From positions 1 through 64,000 of the forward strand of contig CAIQFD010000008.1 in NCBI GenBank assembly GCA_903870995.1: a stretch of 64,000 nucleotides of DNA. The letters run 5' to 3'. The DNA comes from an uncultured Methylophilaceae bacterium. Lineage in GTDB: Bacteria > Pseudomonadota > Gammaproteobacteria > Burkholderiales > Methylophilaceae. The translations under genes and the position numbers were made by a program. Below the pieces are notes generated by a model, which saw only the letters and a list, made by a program, of their open reading frames with translations, did not search any database and was not told where the DNA came from. Position 1 is the first letter of the stretch, and every line of letters starts with the position of its first letter. Shown here one piece after another: positions 26,146-34,467 of the stretch.

Positions 26146-27309
26146 CTATAGCGTGCCGTAAGAATGCAGCCCTGAAAGGAACATATTCACACCCAAGAAT
26201 GCGAATGTTGTGACCAGCAAGCCAATGAGCGCCCACCAAGCCAGCATCGGACCACGCAGACCCTTCACTAAACGCAAGTGCAACCATGCAGCATAGTTAA
26301 GCCAAACAATAAGCGCCCAGGTTTCTTTTGCATCCCAAGACCAATAACCACCCCAAGCTTCAGCAGCCCATACAGCACCTAAAATAGTCGCGATTGTGAA
26401 AAATGCGAAACCTACTGAAATCGCTTTGTACATCAAGTCATCTAATACGTCTGCCGCAGGTAGGCGAGAGACCAAAATTTCTTTATCAACTAACAAATAT
26501 GCACTCGCCACCATTGCTGCCAGTGAAAACGCGCCGTAGCCAATGAAGTTTGCTGGCACATGGATTTTCATCCAATAAGACTGTAGTGCTGGCACCAGCG
26601 GCTGAATGCCATTGGCATGGCGACTAAATGTATACCAAAGAATAAAGCCAACAGCAGCACTCACGACCAACATGACAAAACCACCAAGCTGTTTAGTCGC
26701 ATAGCGTTGCTCGTAATATAAATACATCAATGAAGTTATGAGACAGAACAAGATGAAGACTTCATACAAGTTACTGAGTGGAATATGGCCAACATCTGGC
26801 GCAATCAAGTAAGACTCATACCAACGCACCATTAAGCCTACAAAACCCATCAACACTGCCGCCCACGTAAGGCTTGTAGCGACTTTACCTGTGAAAGCTG
26901 AGCGTGCGAAAAGTGCGAACCAATAAGTGAGCATTGCCAACACAAATAACACATTCATCCACATCACAGCAGTTTGGCTGCCAATTAAAAACTTCAAAAA
27001 GAAGACTTTATTAACGCTATCAAGATCGCCATGATAAAGATTAATTGAGAATAAACTTAAAGTGGCAATACCAACCAACAATAGACGAACAGGCTTCCAG
27101 CACCAACCCAACAAACTAAAAACAACACCCGCACCGAACAAGAATGTCGTTTCGTAAACATCCATAAATTGACTATATTTTGAATAGGCGATGACCGTTG
27201 AGGCTATTAGCACGATTGCATAAAGCCAATCTTTCCAACCAAGCTGGCTAAAAAATGGCACAGGATCGTCGTTGATATTGGTAGGTGTTAGGTTTTGTTT
27301 CGTTGCCAT
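26146..27309 (-). CDS. ccsB: System II cytochrome c biogenesis protein, WWD heme transporter (CcsB/ResC type)
   Basis: Together with ResB it exports heme and attaches it to apocytochromes in the periplasm. The 387-residue polytopic protein has the tryptophan-rich WWD motif WGGYWSWDAKETWALIVW, flanking His residues for heme (for example in IHVPANFIGYGAF and AAWLHLRLVKG) and at least eight predicted helices. Naming varies: this subunit is CcsA or ResC in some schemes and CcsB in TIGRFAM-style annotation. It follows resB by 34 nt. Confidence 0.94.
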   Translation of the reverse strand: MATKQNLTPTNINDDPVPFFSQLGWKDWLYAIVLIASTVIAYSKYSQFMDVYETTFLFGAGVVFSLLGWCWKPVRLLLVGIATLSLFSINLYHGDLDSVNKVFFLKFLIGSQTAVMWMNVLFVLAMLTYWFALFARSAFTGKVATSLTWAAVLMGFVGLMVRWYESYLIAPDVGHIPLSNLYEVFILFCLITSLMYLYYEQRYATKQLGGFVMLVVSAAVGFILWYTFSRHANGIQPLVPALQSYWMKIHVPANFIGYGAFSLAAMVASAYLLVDKEILVSRLPAADVLDDLMYKAISVGFAFFTIATILGAVWAAEAWGGYWSWDAKETWALIVWLNYAAWLHLRLVKGLRGPMLAWWALIGLLVTTFAFLGVNMFLSGLHSYGTL

Positions 27310-27343
27310 GATGTTGTCCTAAGGGGGTGATGACTTTCAATAT

Positions 27344-29299
27344 TTAACGCTGTAAGAGTGCTGAAAGTTGACTTTGATAGCGATTAAATTCAATCTCAAA
27401 ATCACGGTTTTTACGATTTGCCGACATTGCAAACAACACTGTTTGTTGTTGCGGTTTAATTAACAACCAAATCCGCCTTTCGCGAATATAAATCATCGCA
27501 AAGATTCCCAGCACAAGTAAGACCGAACCTGAGTAAACTAAGTTCTTGCCTGGAGAGCGAGTTAACTGCAAACCACTTGCTTCGCGCTGTTCAAATTTGG
27601 TCATTTGCAAATAAATAGGTTCGCCATAAAAGAACAAATCACTTATTGCATTGAGTGAGTCCTGTAAGAATGCTTGCGTATTTTCATCAACTTTTACATT
27701 TTTAATGCCCGCGCGCTCTTGGCTCAACTGATAGGCTTCGGAAGCTACTCCGGTAATAATTTTGATATATGTCTGTGCCGCAGCTTCACGTTGCGCTTTT
27801 GGTACAGACGCATCTATTAACTTAGCAATTTCAGCAAAACCACCATCACCAAACGCACCTAGCAACTGCACCACACTCGCCTCAAATTTAGTCTTAATAG
27901 CGGCATCATCCCCTGGCTTCAGTGCTTTCAATGCAAATCGATGGGCAATTTCTTGGTGAAGTGCTTTATTAAAAAGCACAGCCCTCATCCGCATAAAGCC
28001 TTGCATTTCAAAATTGCTATCTGCTGGAATACGCAAATACTTGAACTCTTCTTGCGGCGATGAACGCATGCCTGAAACAAAATAATATCGGCCATCCAAC
28101 TGCAACGGCTGCATGTAGTTCACATACTCTTTGGCCTGACCTGCAGTATCACGCACCTTAAACGTCACATTAGGTCCAACATTGTGCGGCTTACCTTTGC
28201 CATCAAGACTTAAATTCAAAATATTGAATTTGCGAAAATCAATGAACTCTAGCTGAAGCCCATCTGCACCAGCCCCAAATTCGGTTTTGCCAAAGATAGC
28301 ACCCTCTACAGGGATAGGCTTAGCCTCTGCGCTCAATATGCCCCAAACATCAAAGTTTAGCTTCGAGCCTCCGTCCTGAAAGTCCGACTGATAAATTGCG
28401 ATCCCCTTATAAATTAGAGGATGATTCACGCTAATAGTGTGTTTAAGGGGTTCTTTTAGGTCGGGATCAATAATCACCAAATCACTCTCAAATGACTTGG
28501 GCTGACCCGTTGGGTAATGTTCAATTCTAAAGTCTGTTAGCGCAATGCTAAACGGCAGCTCCTGAACCATATAACCATCACGAACACGCTGAAATGCTAC
28601 ATCAGCACTTGCGCCCTCTGGCAACGTCATATTAGCTCTAAAGGATAAATTACTGACAGACAGGCGACTTTTCTTAGGTACCTCATTTGCAGGGATATCG
28701 CGGGATTCCACTGTTTTTTGTCCGAACAACTCTTCTACTTTGAGTGGCACATTGCCATCCATTAAGCCACCAATACAAATAATGACAATGGCAGCATGCG
28801 TGAAAATGTAACCTAAGCGTTGATAACTCCCTGCCTTAGCAGCAATTAGCTCACTACCATCTTTATGTTTAACCGTTCTAAAACGAAAACCACGGGCAGT
28901 TAAAAAGTGACTCAAATCTTGCTTAGTTTTATCTAAATTCTCACCGGTAGCGTATTCGTGCTGATGACTAAATGCATGTAAAGACTTTTCTGTGACTTGC
29001 TCACGATAAGCGCGAAGCTCTTTGAGCATCAAAGGGGTGTTTCGATAAATACAAAGGCTTGTGGATGCCACTAAGAAAACTAGAATCACCAAGAACCAAG
29101 CGCTATGATAAACATCATAGAGCCCAAGCATTTCAAACAAATCAAACCAAAACTGACCAAACTGAATGACATAATTTGCATAAGGCTCATTTTGCTTGAG
29201 CACCGTACCAATAATCGAGGCAATGCCTAATACTGTCAGCACGCTTACTGCGAAGCGCATCGAGCTGAGTAGCTCATATAATCTTTTAGAATTCGTCAT
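27344..29299 (-). CDS. resB: System II cytochrome c biogenesis protein ResB
   Basis: The 651-residue apocytochrome-handling subunit of system II. Three N-terminal helices (from MRFAVSVLTVLGIASIIGTVLKQ) are followed by a large periplasmic domain (about residues 200-540) containing ISVNHPLIYKGIAIYQSDF, and a last helix SGSVLLVLGIFAMIYIRERR before a basic cytoplasmic tail. It suits a cell rich in c-type cytochromes, like the bc1 and c4 proteins encoded nearby. Confidence 0.95.
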   Translation of the reverse strand: MTNSKRLYELLSSMRFAVSVLTVLGIASIIGTVLKQNEPYANYVIQFGQFWFDLFEMLGLYDVYHSAWFLVILVFLVASTSLCIYRNTPLMLKELRAYREQVTEKSLHAFSHQHEYATGENLDKTKQDLSHFLTARGFRFRTVKHKDGSELIAAKAGSYQRLGYIFTHAAIVIICIGGLMDGNVPLKVEELFGQKTVESRDIPANEVPKKSRLSVSNLSFRANMTLPEGASADVAFQRVRDGYMVQELPFSIALTDFRIEHYPTGQPKSFESDLVIIDPDLKEPLKHTISVNHPLIYKGIAIYQSDFQDGGSKLNFDVWGILSAEAKPIPVEGAIFGKTEFGAGADGLQLEFIDFRKFNILNLSLDGKGKPHNVGPNVTFKVRDTAGQAKEYVNYMQPLQLDGRYYFVSGMRSSPQEEFKYLRIPADSNFEMQGFMRMRAVLFNKALHQEIAHRFALKALKPGDDAAIKTKFEASVVQLLGAFGDGGFAEIAKLIDASVPKAQREAAAQTYIKIITGVASEAYQLSQERAGIKNVKVDENTQAFLQDSLNAISDLFFYGEPIYLQMTKFEQREASGLQLTRSPGKNLVYSGSVLLVLGIFAMIYIRERRIWLLIKPQQQTVLFAMSANRKNRDFEIEFNRYQSQLSALLQR

Positions 29300-29324
29300 T
29301 CAAACCTTCAAGCAAATTGGATTT

Positions 29325-29353
29325 CCAAAAATTAAGGGTGGCAGTGCCACCCT
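29325..29353 (-). terminator. Rho-independent terminator after cytochrome c4
   Basis: AGGGTGGCA (29335-29343) and TGCCACCCT (29345-29353) form a tight stem, followed on the minus strand by TTAATTTTTGG. It is paired with a second hairpin at 29361-29381. Confidence 0.6.
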
Positions 29354-29360
29354 CATTCAC

Positions 29361-29381
29361 TTGGTAGCACTTAGCTACCAA
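29361..29381 (-). other. Second hairpin in the c4-resB spacer
   Basis: TTGGTAGC (29361-29368), loop ACTTA, GCTACCAA (29374-29381): a perfect 8-bp stem lying between the cytochrome c4 stop and the T-tract terminator hairpin. It may protect the 3' end of the c4 mRNA or strengthen termination. Confidence 0.45.
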
Positions 29382-29392
29382 ATAGTTTCAAA

Positions 29393-30004
29393 TTAATGCA
29401 AACCCTGAATGTAATCTGCCACTGCTGCCATTTCAGCTTCTGACATTTTCGCTGCAATCATACGCATCACTTTAGCATTGTCATTTGCACGCTCACCAGA
29501 ATAGAACGCCTTTAATTGCGTCACTACGTAATCCGCATGCTGGCCAGATAAACGTGGGAACTGAACTGGCACGCCGGCACCGGTAGCGCCGTGACATGAA
29601 GCACAGGCTGGAACACCAACACTTGCAATACCACCACGATAAATTTTTTCACCTAAAGAGCCTGCCGCGTTTGCTTTAGCGCTACCCACTTTACCTTTTT
29701 GCGCACCAAAATAAGCTGCTACATTGGCCATATCTTCTGGGGAAAGGCTGGCTGCCATGCCAGACATGACAGCATTTTTACGTTCGCCAGATTTAAAGTT
29801 TGCTAATTGCTTAGCGATATATTCAGGATGTTGCTGAGCAAGTTTAGGATTGGTTGTAATCACGCTATTACCGTCAGCGCCATGACACGCCGCACAGACG
29901 CCAGTCACAATTTTTTCACCCGCAGCCGCATTACCAGCCGCTTCCGCAGCTGAAATCAAACCAACAGACATCAGGATAATTGCTAATACGTTACCGATTT
30001 TCAT
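29393..30004 (-). CDS. Di-heme cytochrome c4
   Basis: Periplasmic electron carrier between the bc1 complex and terminal oxidases. A signal peptide (NVLAIILMSVGLISAAEAAG) precedes two homologous cytochrome domains, with heme motifs CAACHGADG in the first and CASCHGATG in the second, and Met ligands probably in NAVMSGMAA and KVMRMIAAKM. The 203-residue length is standard. It is followed by two hairpins and the resB-ccsB genes and is divergent from engB, a conserved betaproteobacterial arrangement. Confidence 0.95.
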   Translation of the reverse strand: MKIGNVLAIILMSVGLISAAEAAGNAAAGEKIVTGVCAACHGADGNSVITTNPKLAQQHPEYIAKQLANFKSGERKNAVMSGMAASLSPEDMANVAAYFGAQKGKVGSAKANAAGSLGEKIYRGGIASVGVPACASCHGATGAGVPVQFPRLSGQHADYVVTQLKAFYSGERANDNAKVMRMIAAKMSEAEMAAVADYIQGLH

Positions 30005-30111
30005 GCTTATTTTCCCTTAAACCTTGTGACTGATACATTTAGAATAATTAAAACATTTTATCGAAAATCGCCTAATCGTGGTAGCATTTTCGGCCTTGAA
30101 AGGGTTATCTT

Positions 30112-30750
30112 ATGCCGTTGTTCCAAAATGCCACGTTTTACATTTCCGCACACCACCTTCGCGACTTGCCAGCACCGGTAGGCATTGAGGTCGCATTTGC
30201 TGGACGTTCTAATGCGGGCAAGTCTAGCGCGCTCAACACTTTGGCCAACCACAATCGCCTTGCATACGTCAGCAAACAACCAGGCCGCACGCAACTTATC
30301 AATTTTTTCAGCCTAGGTAACGATCGATTCTTAGTCGACTTACCTGGCTACGGCTATGCAAAAGTGCCAGCATCAATGCGCGCACATTGGCAAATGACCC
30401 TATCGAGCTACCTAAGCCATCGCTCAACCCTTTATGGCTTAGTATTAGTAATGGATTGCCGTCACCCACTCACACCACTAGACCGCCAAATGTTGGACTG
30501 GTTCTCACCAAGTGGCAGACCTATTCATGTCTTGCTTACAAAATCGGACAAATTATCACGTAATGCTGCAAACCAAACTTTGCAAGCGGTGAAAAAAGAA
30601 TTACAAAGCATATGGGGAAATTGTACGATTCAGCTCTTCTCAAGTTTGAAAAAACAAGGCGTGGAAGAGGCTGAAACCGTAATTGGTGCTTGGCTTAAGG
30701 ACGATCCTTTATTGCCTGATGAAAATCAAATCCCAGACGCCGTGGCCTAA
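30112..30750 (+). CDS. engB: Ribosome biogenesis GTPase EngB/YihA
   Basis: Essential-type GTPase needed for assembly of the large ribosomal subunit. G1 is [13 protein letters not shown]3 [11 protein letters not shown] and G4 LTKSDK; the N-terminal AFAGRSN region and RTQLINFF switch are typical. The 212 residues include a short C-terminal tail that runs 42 nt into the oppositely oriented trmB gene. Confidence 0.96.
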   Translation: MPLFQNATFYISAHHLRDLPAPVGIEVAFAGRSNAGKSSALNTLANHNRLAYVSKQPGRTQLINFFSLGNDRFLVDLPGYGYAKVPASMRAHWQMTLSSYLSHRSTLYGLVLVMDCRHPLTPLDRQMLDWFSPSGRPIHVLLTKSDKLSRNAANQTLQAVKKELQSIWGNCTIQLFSSLKKQGVEEAETVIGAWLKDDPLLPDENQIPDAVA

Positions 30751-31428
30751 CTTAATTCCACGATTTTCAAATTTGGTCAGCGGACGATAAGCTGGCTTGG
30801 GTGCGTAATCTTTTGCTGAGTTAGTGAGCAAAGGCTCCACCTTCAAAATATCCAGCACCCATTCGGCATATTCCTGCCAATCAGTTGCCACATGCAGATA
30901 ACCGCCCTCTTTTAGCTTTGAACATAACAACTTCACAAACTCAGCCTGAATCAATCTACGCTTATGGTGACGCTTTTTATGCCATGGATCAGGAAAGAAA
31001 ATATGAACGCCATCCAAGCTAGCGTCTGCAATCATATGATTAAGCACATCCACAACATCATGCTGAATGATACGAACATTACTCAACGAATTCTCACCAA
31101 TTAATTTAAGCAAACCACCAACGCCAGGCGTATGCACTTCAACGCCCAAGAAATCTCTCTCTGGCATCCCTTCAGCAATCTTCGCTGTGGTTTCACCCAT
31201 GCCAAAACCAATCTCCAAAACTTTGAGGCTCTCTGGTCGACCAAAAGTCTTAGGCAAGTCTAAAATTTCAGGGGAGTAATCAATGCCAAATTGGGGCCAG
31301 TTATCTGTAAGCGCTTTTTCTTGGCCCTTGGTTAAGCGACCTTGGCGCAAAACATAACTACGAATGCGGCGCTGTGTCAGATCTTCTTCTGCTTCAACAT
31401 GTGAGGTGTTTTTATTCATGGGCGGCAT
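30709..31428 (-). CDS. trmB: tRNA (guanine-N7)-methyltransferase TrmB
   Basis: Methylates G46 of tRNA. The Rossmann-type enzyme has the SAM loop [14 protein letters not shown], the [13 protein letters not shown] strand, and the family motif [17 protein letters not shown]. The C-terminal [18 protein letters not shown] is also conserved, so the overlap with engB involves real coding sequence on both strands. 239 residues, full length. The Met at 31422 (MNKNTSH) is a possible alternative start. Confidence 0.96.
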   Translation of the reverse strand: MPPMNKNTSHVEAEEDLTQRRIRSYVLRQGRLTKGQEKALTDNWPQFGIDYSPEILDLPKTFGRPESLKVLEIGFGMGETTAKIAEGMPERDFLGVEVHTPGVGGLLKLIGENSLSNVRIIQHDVVDVLNHMIADASLDGVHIFFPDPWHKKRHHKRRLIQAEFVKLLCSKLKEGGYLHVATDWQEYAEWVLDILKVEPLLTNSAKDYAPKPAYRPLTKFENRGIKLGHGVWDLIFIRQ

Positions 31429-31439
31429 TATACGTGAAG

Positions 31440-32612
31440 CTACAAAGTATGCGATTTATCACCACTAGAAAATCCAATATAAGGAATATCTAAATTTTTC
31501 TCAAACGCGATGACTTTAAATAAATCGCCCATTTCAGCGGGAGAAAGTAATTTTTGTGCCGATGCCGCCAAAGGGAGATAAGTTGCGGCGTCACTCGCAG
31601 GGGTAGATTGCAGCAATTCAGTAATGCCCGCATTAATTAAAAATTGTGCCTGTGTCAAAAATCCGACCAACTCAAGATCATTCGCCACCCCCGCTTCAGC
31701 CACTCTTGTAAAGTCGACATGCGCCGTAATATCTTGCAGACCAAGATAAACTAAAGGATCACCATGTGAGCGATGTCGGTAGTGGCACATCAATGTGCCT
31801 TGATTCCGCTGTGGATGGTAGTACTCAGCCCGAGAAAAACCGTAATCAATCATCAACAGCATGCCACTCTGCAAACTATTAGCCAGGCTGGAGACTAGGC
31901 CAGATGCGGCCAGACAAATTTCGGTTGTGTAGCCATCCATTAAATGAAGGGCTTCAACAAAATCTTTTAACGCGGGAGATGTCACTGGTGTTTCTTCCCA
32001 AGCCAAACCGTCATGCGCGGAAACCACACCCATTTCAGAAAGACCCTCAAGCGTTTTTTTAACAATATGCACAGGCAAAGCGTCCAACACTTCATTTGCA
32101 AATATAAGCCCGTCAAAATGATTGGGCAGAGCATCCAACCAAACAACGCGCTCGATTAAATCATGAGGCAAAGCAGCCTTTAAGGTTGCTTGCTGTACTT
32201 CACGTAAATGAGCGCTAACTTCTAAAATCATGTACCTTGTTGGTAACTGCTCGAGTTTAGATAACTCCAGCAGTAAATCTTTAGCTAAACGGCCAGTACC
32301 TGCCCCCAGCTCCAAAATATCATTTGGCTTATTTTGTGTTTGAAGCGCGTTTAATACTTGCTGTACTTGCCTTGCAACAGTCTGCGCAAATAAGGGAGAA
32401 ATTTCTGGCGCCGTCACAAAATCGCCACTCAAACCGAACTTTTTGGCGCCGCCGCTGTAATAACCAAGGCCTGGCGTGTATAAAGCCGCGTCCATCAACT
32501 GGGCAAAATTAATCCAGCCACCTTTGCTGGCAATAAGCGACTGGATAGATGAAAGCAATGCCGCACTATGTGCGACTGCATCTGAATCGGGTTGCGGGAA
32601 TGATGTGTGCAT
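31440..32612 (-). CDS. MidA/NDUFAF7-family SAM-dependent methyltransferase
   Basis: The 390-residue protein belongs to the COG1565 family, whose eukaryotic member NDUFAF7 methylates an arginine of a complex I subunit. Motifs: [35 protein letters not shown] for SAM binding, [12 protein letters not shown] and [20 protein letters not shown]. The bacterial substrate is not established. It is divergent from the pteridine reductase gene, 45 nt between starts, and lies 11 nt upstream of trmB. Confidence 0.92.
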   Translation of the reverse strand: MHTSFPQPDSDAVAHSAALLSSIQSLIASKGGWINFAQLMDAALYTPGLGYYSGGAKKFGLSGDFVTAPEISPLFAQTVARQVQQVLNALQTQNKPNDILELGAGTGRLAKDLLLELSKLEQLPTRYMILEVSAHLREVQQATLKAALPHDLIERVVWLDALPNHFDGLIFANEVLDALPVHIVKKTLEGLSEMGVVSAHDGLAWEETPVTSPALKDFVEALHLMDGYTTEICLAASGLVSSLANSLQSGMLLMIDYGFSRAEYYHPQRNQGTLMCHYRHRSHGDPLVYLGLQDITAHVDFTRVAEAGVANDLELVGFLTQAQFLINAGITELLQSTPASDAATYLPLAASAQKLLSPAEMGDLFKVIAFEKNLDIPYIGFSSGDKSHTL

Positions 32613-32657
32613 AAAGACTAGATTATAATTGCTGAAGACGAAAAGTCAGGAAAAAAC

Positions 32658-33410
32658 GTGGAAGACAGCTTACAAAACAAAGTTATTTTAATCACTGGCG
32701 GTGCTAAACGCGTTGGCGCGTCTATATGCAGGCTGCTTCATGCAAGTGGTGCGAACTTGATGATTCATTACCGTAGCTCGGTAAAGGAAGCCCGTGCACT
32801 CCAAGCAGAACTCAATTTACAGCGTGCTAATTCCGTTGCCATTATTCAAGCGGATTTACTTAACTTGTCCATTCTGCCTAGCTTGATTCAAGAAAGCATT
32901 CATCATTTTGGGCAATTGGACGTGCTCATCAACAACGCATCAAGCTATTACCCAACTGAGATTGGCGATATTAAAGAGGATCAGTGGCAGGATTTAATGG
33001 GTTCTAATTTAAAAGCACCTTTGTTTTTAGCACAAGCGGCAGCGGTTGAATTGCGTAAACAACACGGCTGCATTATTAACATTACAGACATGCATATAGA
33101 GCGCCCTAAAAAAGGTTATATCGTCTACAGCGTAGCTAAAGCGGGGCTGGTTACCCTCACCAAATCATTGGCGCACGAGCTGTCACCAGAAGTCCGAGTC
33201 AACGCAGTTGCTCCGGGCCCAGTGATGTGGCCTGAAGACAACCCACAGTTTGATGAGCTTTATCGACAACGTGTGATTTCACAAACTTTATTAAAACGCA
33301 TCGGCGAACCCAATGACATCGCAAAAGCTGTAAAATTCCTCATACAAGATGCCCCTTTCATTACAGGTCAAATTATTGCTGTTGATGGTGGCCGTTCCCT
33401 TAATCTATAA
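32658..33410 (+). CDS. Pteridine reductase-like short-chain dehydrogenase (FolM-like)
   Basis: An SDR of 250 residues. The nucleotide loop TGGAKRVG, with Arg in place of the usual second Gly (TGxxxRxG), marks the pteridine reductase/FolM group that reduces dihydrobiopterin, dihydromonapterin or dihydrofolate. Catalytic Tyr and Lys are in YSVAKAG; NNAS and VNAVAPGPV are present. The start is GTG 32658, with AGGA 6 nt upstream. In a methylotroph, pterin cofactor supply is of interest, but a specific link is inference. ttcA follows 16 nt later. Confidence 0.88.
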   Translation: MEDSLQNKVILITGGAKRVGASICRLLHASGANLMIHYRSSVKEARALQAELNLQRANSVAIIQADLLNLSILPSLIQESIHHFGQLDVLINNASSYYPTEIGDIKEDQWQDLMGSNLKAPLFLAQAAAVELRKQHGCIINITDMHIERPKKGYIVYSVAKAGLVTLTKSLAHELSPEVRVNAVAPGPVMWPEDNPQFDELYRQRVISQTLLKRIGEPNDIAKAVKFLIQDAPFITGQIIAVDGGRSLNL

Positions 33411-33426
33411 AACAAGCTAGCTTTAA

Positions 33427-34341
33427 ATGATCAAACACCTACCAGAAAACGCCTCCAACACCTTTATTCGCCTTCGAAATAGCCTAATTAGCGCAACTGG
33501 CAAGGCGATTGGCGATTACAACATGATCGAAGATGGCGATACCGTTTTGGTATGCATGAGTGGCGGCAAAGATTCACACGCAATGCTAATGATTTTGCTA
33601 GCACTGCAAGAGCGCGCACCAATTGACTTCAAATTAATTGCGATGAATTTGGACCAAAAACAACCTGGCTTTCCTGCGGAGATATTGCCGGCATACTTGG
33701 AAAAGCTTGGTGTTGAATATCGTATTGTAGAAGCCGACACTTATTCCATCGTGAAAGAAAAAATTCCCGAAGGCAAAACTACCTGCTCCTTATGTTCTCG
33801 TTTACGTCGTGGTGTCATCTATCGCACCGCTAAAGAATTAGGCGCCAATAAAATTGCCTTGGGCCACCATCGCGATGACATCGTTGAAACTTTATTCTTG
33901 AATTTATTCTTTGGCGCGAAAATGAAAGCCATGCCCCCAAAACTAGCGACGAATGACAAACAAAATATCGTGATACGTCCACTTGCTTATTGCGCTGAAA
34001 AAGACATTGCCGCTTACGCTCGCCAAATGAGCTTCCCAATCATTCCTTGCGACCTTTGCGGCTCACAAGAAAACTTACAACGTCAAAAAATAAAAGAAAT
34101 GCTACATGCTTGGGAGATTGAACAGCCAGGGCGCGTAAATAATATTTTCCGAGCCATTGGCAACGTTGAGCCTTCACACCTTGCTGATACAAATTTATAT
34201 GATTTTAAAAACCTTAGCCAAGCATCGGCAGAAGATGAAGACCCTTTGTTCGGAGATATTGCCGAAAAAGAAAAGCCTGAAGGCGCACTCAGCCTAGGGA
34301 ACAGCGAAGGCACACGCATCGAATTTATTCGCAATCTTTAG
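33427..34341 (+). CDS. ttcA: tRNA 2-thiocytidine(32) synthetase TtcA
   Basis: Iron-sulfur dependent tRNA thiolase acting on C32. The PP-loop SGGKDSHAM binds ATP, and the two Cys pairs CSLC and CDLC supply cluster ligands. The [27 protein letters not shown] segment is characteristic of the family. At 304 residues, full length; the C-terminal 30 residues are acidic and variable. A small hairpin with a U-tract lies 60 nt downstream. Confidence 0.96.
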   Translation: MIKHLPENASNTFIRLRNSLISATGKAIGDYNMIEDGDTVLVCMSGGKDSHAMLMILLALQERAPIDFKLIAMNLDQKQPGFPAEILPAYLEKLGVEYRIVEADTYSIVKEKIPEGKTTCSLCSRLRRGVIYRTAKELGANKIALGHHRDDIVETLFLNLFFGAKMKAMPPKLATNDKQNIVIRPLAYCAEKDIAAYARQMSFPIIPCDLCGSQENLQRQKIKEMLHAWEIEQPGRVNNIFRAIGNVEPSHLADTNLYDFKNLSQASAEDEDPLFGDIAEKEKPEGALSLGNSEGTRIEFIRNL

Positions 34342-34403
34342 CAATAAAAACAGTTCGGTTTTAGCAACTCTTGAAAAAATTATTTAAGAACTTGCGCCTC
34401 TCT

Positions 34404-34425
34404 CCTTGTATAGACAAGGTTTTAC
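34404..34425 (+). terminator. Possible small terminator after ttcA
   Basis: CCTTGT-ATAG-ACAAGG (34404-34419), a 6-bp stem with a 4-nt loop, followed by TTTTAC. Weak by stem length, but placed correctly between ttcA and topA. Confidence 0.35.
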
Positions 34426-34467
34426 TCTTATCATCCCCTCAATTAGCATCATTCTTGTAAAGCGCAC

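Noticed and set aside
30058-30294. Minus-strand frame over the engB start
   Set aside because: It overlaps the GTPase G1 region of engB and is Cys/Arg-rich noise.
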